Shown here piece after piece: positions 59,617 to 64,000 of a stretch of DNA of 64,000 nt (the first letter of the stretch is position 1; the number at the start of each line of letters is the position of its first letter). The notes below the pieces were generated by a model that was given only the letters and a program-made list of their open reading frames with translations, made no database searches and was not told the origin of the DNA. The position numbers and the translations under genes are program-made. The stretch is from Mycobacterium dioxanotrophicus (GTDB lineage: Bacteria > Actinomycetota > Actinomycetes > Mycobacteriales > Mycobacteriaceae), in NCBI RefSeq assembly GCF_002157835.1, contig NZ_CP020809.1, positions 3,410,001-3,474,000 on the forward strand, read 5' to 3'.

Positions 59617-60273
59617 TCAGGTGGTGGCGTCGAGGATCTTGATCGCGAAGACCAGCGTGTCGCCCTTCTGGATCCCGGCCCGGGGCTCACCTTCGGGGTA
59701 ACCGTCTGCCGGGGTCATGGCGACCGCCACGGTGGAACCGATCTTCTGTCCTGCGATGGCCTTCTTGAAACCGCTCACCACTCCGTCGAGCGGGAATTGA
59801 ACCGGTTCGCCGCGCTGGTAGCTGCTGTCGAACACATTGCCGTCACGTCCGTTGACGCCCATGTAGCAGACGGACACTGTCGCGGTGTCCGCGACGACCG
59901 GTCCGTCGCCGGGAACCAGGGTGTGCACCTGGGTCTCGGTCACGCTGAACGGTGCACCCACCTTGACGTCCGGCGCCGCGGTATCTGTCGAACCCGTGAC
60001 GGCGACGTTTCCGGTGGCGCCCGCCAGCGTCCACTCGGGCGTGCCGCCGGTGTTCGGTGCCGCCGTCGGGCAGGTGCTGGCGATGGGTGCCGTCGTGCTG
60101 ACGGGCGACGGCGCTGTTTCGACAGCCGACGTGTGCGTCTCCGCAGCGCTTGACGTGCTCGCCGACGGGTTGCCCGCCTCCGACCCGCACGCGGCGAGCG
60201 TCATGGCGATCGATGCGGCGCAGGCCGCGAACGCGACGGAACGAGACACACGAGACGAGTTCACGGCCGCCAC
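59617..60273 (-). CDS. FKBP-type peptidyl-prolyl isomerase lipoprotein
   Basis: A 218-aa exported lipoprotein: a signal peptide ending in the lipobox LAAC, a Ser/Thr/Ala-rich spacer to about residue 75, and a C-terminal FKBP domain. The domain shows ADTATVSVCYMGVNGRDGNVFDSSY, VSGFKKAIAGQKIGSTVAVA and PADGYPEGEPRAGIQKGDTL. FKBP proteins catalyse proline isomerisation of exported proteins; this one acts outside the membrane. The start is GTG at 60273 or the in-frame GTG at 60264. Confidence 0.9.
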   Translation of the reverse strand: MAAVNSSRVSRSVAFAACAASIAMTLAACGSEAGNPSASTSSAAETHTSAVETAPSPVSTTAPIASTCPTAAPNTGGTPEWTLAGATGNVAVTGSTDTAAPDVKVGAPFSVTETQVHTLVPGDGPVVADTATVSVCYMGVNGRDGNVFDSSYQRGEPVQFPLDGVVSGFKKAIAGQKIGSTVAVAMTPADGYPEGEPRAGIQKGDTLVFAIKILDATT

Positions 60274-60493
60274 GCTACAGCCCTGCCAGCGGCTCGATGG
60301 TCATCAGGTTATGCCGAGGTGTTGTAGTACGCCACGTCAGTTGGTTCGCAGAATCACCCGTCTGGGAGGCGCGAAAAGTCTTGGCCGGCATTGAACTCAT
60401 TCTCAGCAAAGCCTCAGTCGGCGCAGGCAACCTACCTTCAGGCGCCGGTACGGCGCATGGGTACCGGCGTCTGGAGAAAGAGAAATCTACGCA

Positions 60494-62014
60494 ATGAGTG
60501 ACTGGTCGAGGAATTCGTCACAGCCAAGCCACGATGAGTGGCGCCCGAAACAGCAGTCTGATCACCATCATCCGGAGCAGTGGAGCCAGTCCGGCTACCA
60601 CTATCCCCCCACCTCCTCCGGTGTCACCGGCGCGTACCCGCCGCCGTACGTGGCGCATCCCGACGCGGGTACCGCGGTCCTAGAACCACCAGCCCAGCAA
60701 AACTTGCACCCGCGGACGCGTTCTCGTGTCGGGGTCCTCGTCGTCGGCACGGCCGCGATGGCGATGGCTGCGGGTGCCGCGACGGCCGTCGCCGTGGTGG
60801 ACCATGCGGGGCACGCGACACCCAGCGCGCAGGCGCCCGCCCCGGTGAACATCGGAAAGCCCGCGCCGGCAAAGGGTTCCGCGCCTGTGCAGCCGGGAAG
60901 CGGCGCGCCCACGGGATCGGTCGAGCAGGTGTCGGCCAAGGTTTTGCCCAGCGTGGTGAAACTGCAGATCGAAACCGGGCAGGGGCGTGAGGAGGGCTCC
61001 GGCATCGTCCTCAGCGCCGACGGGCTCATCTTGACCAACAATCACGTGGTGGCCGCCGTCGCCCAGGATGCCGGTAATCAGGGCCCGATGACTTCCGACA
61101 GCGGACCCCGCCTGCGGATCCCCGGCCTGCCGGGCGGAATGTTCCCTGGTGGGCAGTACCCAGGGGACAGCCAGGATGGACCTGACGCCCAGGATCCGTC
61201 GGACGGGCCGTCCGCCAGGCCGTCCGGCCGGGTCTCCGGGGCTGCGCAGGCGACGGTGACCATGTCCGATGGCCGCACGGTGCCGTTCACCGTCGTCGGA
61301 ACCGACCCCGCCGACGACATCGCCGTGGTGCGGGCCCAGAACGTCTCCGGGCTCACGCCGATCACGATCGGTTCTTCGAAGGATCTGAAGGTGGGGCAGA
61401 ACGTCGTGGCGGTCGGGTCACCGCTGGGCCTGCAGGGCACCGTGACAACCGGCATCATCAGCGCACTCGACCGCCCCGTCGCGACCGGCGACGAGCAGAC
61501 CGGTCAGCACTCGGTGATGAGCGCCATCCAGACTGACGCCGCGATCAATCCGGGCAACTCCGGCGGGGCGTTGGTGGACATGAACGGCGACCTCATCGGG
61601 GTCAACTCGGCGATCGCCTCACTGGGCGGTGGCCAAGGCTCGCAGGGTGGCGGGCAGAGCGGGTCGATCGGCCTCGGCTTCGCGATACCTGTGGATCAGG
61701 CCAAACGCATTGCGGATGAACTGGTTTCGACAGGAACCGTCCAGCACGCCTCCCTGGGTGTCCAGCTCGCGGCTGCCGAGGACACGCACGGCGCGGCCGT
61801 CGCCGGAGTCGTCGACGGTGGCCCGGCGGCCCAGGCCGGTCTGCCCAGGGGCGCGGTGATCACCAAGCTCGACAACCAGGCGATCGACGGTCCGGACGCG
61901 CTGGTCGCGGCGGTTCGTTCAAAGGCACCGGGGGACAGCGTCGCGTTGACGTACGACGACCCGTCGGGCGCCTCCCGAACCGTTCAGGTCACCCTGGGCC
62001 AGCTGCAGTCGTAG
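60494..62014 (+). CDS. HtrA/DegP-type membrane-anchored serine protease
   Basis: A 506-aa trypsin-fold protease with a PDZ domain. A cytoplasmic His/Gln/Pro-rich tail (1-78) precedes a membrane helix (about 79-102). The catalytic triad is His184 (TNNHVVA), Asp275 (DPADDIAVV) and Ser356 (INPGNSGGALV). A Gly/Pro/Asp-rich loop (about 191-250) sits between His and Asp. The PDZ domain covers about 405-500 (GVVDGGPAAQAGLPRGAVI). Mycobacterial relatives are PepD and HtrA; which one this is cannot be told, and mprAB is not next to it. Confidence 0.94.
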   Translation: MSDWSRNSSQPSHDEWRPKQQSDHHHPEQWSQSGYHYPPTSSGVTGAYPPPYVAHPDAGTAVLEPPAQQNLHPRTRSRVGVLVVGTAAMAMAAGAATAVAVVDHAGHATPSAQAPAPVNIGKPAPAKGSAPVQPGSGAPTGSVEQVSAKVLPSVVKLQIETGQGREEGSGIVLSADGLILTNNHVVAAVAQDAGNQGPMTSDSGPRLRIPGLPGGMFPGGQYPGDSQDGPDAQDPSDGPSARPSGRVSGAAQATVTMSDGRTVPFTVVGTDPADDIAVVRAQNVSGLTPITIGSSKDLKVGQNVVAVGSPLGLQGTVTTGIISALDRPVATGDEQTGQHSVMSAIQTDAAINPGNSGGALVDMNGDLIGVNSAIASLGGGQGSQGGGQSGSIGLGFAIPVDQAKRIADELVSTGTVQHASLGVQLAAAEDTHGAAVAGVVDGGPAAQAGLPRGAVITKLDNQAIDGPDALVAAVRSKAPGDSVALTYDDPSGASRTVQVTLGQLQS

Positions 62015-62018
62015 CTGC

Positions 62019-62444
62019 CTAGTGCTTCTTGCTGCTCTGGTCGGCAGCAGCCTGTGCCTGATCCTGGGCGGCCTGCTGTTGTGCGGCCGCAATCGCCGCC
62101 CGTCCCTCGGGGCTGGCCGCGGAGTTGCCGGCCTGAGTGGCGGAGGCCACCGTGGCGCTGCAGTTCAGATTGAGCAGCACGGTGTCGGTGACCGCGGCGA
62201 ACTTGTCGCCCTTGATCCAGGGTGCCTTTTCCGAGCTGGTCACCACACACTTGTCGTCGGGCAGCGTATCGCCCGAGCGGGTGGCGATGACGCCCTTCAT
62301 GCTCGCGGCGGAGAGCGCTGACTGAGCGTCGGCGTAGGTCTTACCTGCGTAGTCGTCCGCCGATGCCACGCCGGTCGCCAAGATTCCCACCGGAATGGCT
62401 GCTGCGCCGATTGCTACGGCGGCTTTGCCGACCAGCTTGCTCAT
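62019..62444 (-). CDS. Secreted PASTA-like protein
   Basis: A 141-aa exported protein with a signal peptide (residues 1-29) and a domain reading DYAGKTYADAQSALSAASMK, with a Cys later, which resembles a single PASTA/PknB-like repeat; the end is Ala/Gln-rich. Similar small exported proteins are common in mycobacteria. It converges on the HtrA gene. Confidence 0.75.
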   Translation of the reverse strand: MSKLVGKAAVAIGAAAIPVGILATGVASADDYAGKTYADAQSALSAASMKGVIATRSGDTLPDDKCVVTSSEKAPWIKGDKFAAVTDTVLLNLNCSATVASATQAGNSAASPEGRAAIAAAQQQAAQDQAQAAADQSSKKH

Positions 62445-62575
62445 CGTCCTCCGATCAGATTGCCTTCGTGTCGCGCGAACGACGTTATGATCGGCGCACT
62501 GTTAGGACGCTGAGATGGATCTGGCAGCTCTTTGGGCTTTCGCTGCAAAATCGGTTGGCCGGCTGAACCGCCCCG

Positions 62576-63628
62576 TCAGGAACGAAGACTGGCGACGCGT
62601 GCCTCGTTGATTCGGTGGACGCGAACGCTGACCTCCAACTGGAACCGGTCGGCCGGATTCTTCAGCGACAGGCCGGTGAGCTCCTCGATGAGCTTGATCC
62701 GATACATGAGGGAGTGCCGGTTCAAGAACAGCGCGCGGGCGGCCGCGCTGATGTTCGTGGCTTCATCGAGGAGGATCTCCAACGTGTGCACGAGTTGGCC
62801 GCGGCGGGTTTTGTCGTACTCGACCAATGGCTGCAAGGTTTGCAGGATGGTGGCCATACATCTCGGATGCTGACGCAGCACTTCGGCGAATTGCCATGAG
62901 CCGGCTGGTTTTTCGTTCACCGGTGCCGCCACCGACGGCGCGACGGTGACGGCCTGTCCTTGCAGGGCGGGCAGCAGGACCCAATTGACGAGGTCCTCCG
63001 GCAGCGCACTGAGCTGCTGGGCGGACGCGACCAACGCCGAGACCGTCGCGGCCGGCTGGGCCGACGAGAACTGACACATCACGAGGTCTTCGGTCACCGA
63101 TGACCTCACCGACAGGCCTGCCGCGCCCGCCGAGTCGTGCAGGGCTTGCGCGAAGGCGCCCGCGATCTCGATCCAGGACGCGTGCTCGTGTTCCCGGCGG
63201 CCGATGGCCATTTCGATCTGGGCGTCGGACGATGACGGGCTGACCAAGGGCAGCAGGTTTCGCTGTACCTGGGAGAAAGCGACTTCCCAGGGCAGCAGCA
63301 CCACAGGAAACTCGTGGTGATCCGCGAGCGGCACCAGTGAGGCCAGGAGTTCGTGGACTGCGACGTCGGGCGGAGGGTTCACCACCACCCCGGCTGCCCG
63401 GGAGGACACGACGTAGGTGAGGAATTCCCGCACCCCCGGCTGATGGATGTCGGCGCCGGTGGTCAGCACGAGATCGCCTGCGCGGACGAAAGACTCGGCC
63501 GGAGCGTGCTTGATGTCCACCCAGTGGACTTCGCGCGTCAACCCGCGATGCCCGGCGACGACCGACCCCTGGTCCAACGGCGGAACGGTCAAGGCCGCCG
63601 CGACGCTCAGCGGCGTGTCCCGCGACAT
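62576..63628 (-). CDS. PucR-family transcriptional regulator
   Basis: A 350-aa PucR-type regulator. The N-terminal PucR domain (about 1-130) has GLTREVHWVDIKHAPAESFV, DLVLTTGADIHQPGVREFL and DHHEFPVVLLPWEVAFSQV. The C-terminal helix-turn-helix has NISAAARALFLNRHSLMYRI and LIEELTGLSL. PucR proteins activate purine or pyrimidine catabolism, and some regulate amino acid or polyamine use. ATG at 63628 has AAGGGA upstream. No target operon is adjacent; the NCS1/LLM island nearby would suit a nucleobase regulator, but the GntR pair is closer. Confidence 0.92.
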   Translation of the reverse strand: MSRDTPLSVAAALTVPPLDQGSVVAGHRGLTREVHWVDIKHAPAESFVRAGDLVLTTGADIHQPGVREFLTYVVSSRAAGVVVNPPPDVAVHELLASLVPLADHHEFPVVLLPWEVAFSQVQRNLLPLVSPSSSDAQIEMAIGRREHEHASWIEIAGAFAQALHDSAGAAGLSVRSSVTEDLVMCQFSSAQPAATVSALVASAQQLSALPEDLVNWVLLPALQGQAVTVAPSVAAPVNEKPAGSWQFAEVLRQHPRCMATILQTLQPLVEYDKTRRGQLVHTLEILLDEATNISAAARALFLNRHSLMYRIKLIEELTGLSLKNPADRFQLEVSVRVHRINEARVASLRS

Positions 63629-63776
63629 GTCGTCCCTTCTACTGATCGACCGTATTCGGCCCGGTTGTTCGGCACCGGCGCCGGCGAGACTGCCGCAGGG
63701 CGCCGACACCGGATCCGACGGTATCAGCGCCCTGCCAGGCAGTGGAATCAGGAGATCGGTCGGTGGGTGACGGCAG

Positions 63777-64000
63777 TCACGGAGCCGCCGAGAGCTCCGC
63801 GGTCGCCCGCCGGCTCAACAGCATTCCGACGCCGAAGAACACCAGCGGCATCACGCCGAAGATCGCGGCAAGGGTCGCTGTCCCGCCGACCACGAGGGTC
63901 AGGTTCGACACCACCAGCACCAGTGCCGCGGCCAGCACGAGGGTGGCGGCCGATGCGAGCACCACGGTGCCGGTGGACCCTCCGCGGCGGCGGAAGAAGA
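63777..64000 (-). CDS. Membrane protein, C-terminal end (5' end outside window)
   Basis: The last ~74 codons of a gene whose start lies off the right edge. The visible part is hydrophobic with two membrane segments (ASAATLVLAAALVLVVS and AAIFGVMPLVFFGVGML) and ends in RRATAELSAAP. A run of Arg/Gly codons precedes it. The family cannot be identified from this piece. Confidence 0.55.
   Translation of the reverse strand, partial: FFRRRGGSTGTVVLASAATLVLAAALVLVVSNLTLVVGGTATLAAIFGVMPLVFFGVGMLLSRRATAELSAAP

Noticed and set aside
1-64000. tRNA, rRNA, CRISPR arrays, insertion sequences or prophage genes
   Set aside because: No clover-leaf, rRNA, regularly spaced repeat, transposase or phage structural signature was recognised on either strand by reading.

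Overview
The window is a piece of a high-GC actinobacterial chromosome, almost certainly from a fast-growing Mycobacteriaceae (Mycolicibacterium-like) species. The evidence is a set of genes typical of that family: a RipD-type inactive NlpC/P60 protein, a short Rpf, an L,D-transpeptidase, a haemophore-type haem-binding (MHB) protein, a carboxylic acid reductase (FadD9/CAR type), a fatty-acyl-AMP ligase, a ThrE exporter, and an acyltransferase-3/SGNH pair like Rv0517/Rv0518. Starts are often GTG and genes often overlap by 1-4 nt. No tRNA, rRNA, insertion sequence, prophage or CRISPR array was seen.

Layout: 1-12.4 kb is mostly single genes for envelope and housekeeping roles: a partial phosphodiesterase, acyltransferase plus SGNH hydrolase, a MOSC/GlxA-regulator operon, a degenerate MenC paralogue, a small-molecule kinase, tpx, tenA, ripD, an M48 peptidase. 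At 12.4-15.5 kb a three-gene operon (URC1-like GTP cyclohydrolase II, URC4-like DUF1688, upp) looks like the uracil-ribosylation catabolic pathway. 15.6-24.5 kb holds an M15 peptidase, a DUF899/ArsR/SRPBCC locus with two operator-like palindromes, an esterase, an FAAL and the 1177-aa CAR. At 24.6-28.6 kb a tightly coupled four-gene operon encodes an M6 metalloprotease with a Lys-Asp repeat tail and no signal peptide, a degenerate ATP-grasp-like protein, an apparently active ATP-grasp ligase and a 102-aa unknown. I do not recognise this as a described system, and it is my main candidate for novelty.

29-41.8 kb contains a threonine aldolase, an FAD monooxygenase, ThrE, a DGPF protein with an ECF42-type sigma factor, an AT-rich gene-poor stretch before rpf, a methyltransferase/peptidase E pair, a Gly-rich PadR-like regulator, an L,D-transpeptidase and a small haem-binding protein.

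41.9-59.5 kb is a catabolic island. A same-strand run encodes two AA_synth-family proteins, a hydrolase, an aldehyde dehydrogenase, a tautomerase, a luciferase-like monooxygenase, an NCS1 permease, an alcohol dehydrogenase, class III PHA synthase (PhaE, PhaC), a phasin-like protein and a 4-hydroxybutyrate-type CoA transferase. A divergent run encodes a SnoaL-like protein, a flavin reductase and a GntR regulator; a second, closely similar GntR lies inverted beyond a RibB-like pseudoenzyme. Together they suggest uptake and ring opening of a nitrogenous compound, oxidation or reduction of a semialdehyde, and diversion of carbon into polyhydroxyalkanoate. The right end has an XRE-cupin/B3-B4/PaiB operon, an FKBP lipoprotein, an HtrA-type protease, a PASTA-like secreted protein, a PucR regulator and the 3' end of a membrane protein.

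Four proteins in the window (MenC-like, RibB-like, the ATP-grasp-like partner, RipD) keep a catalytic fold but have lost active-site residues.
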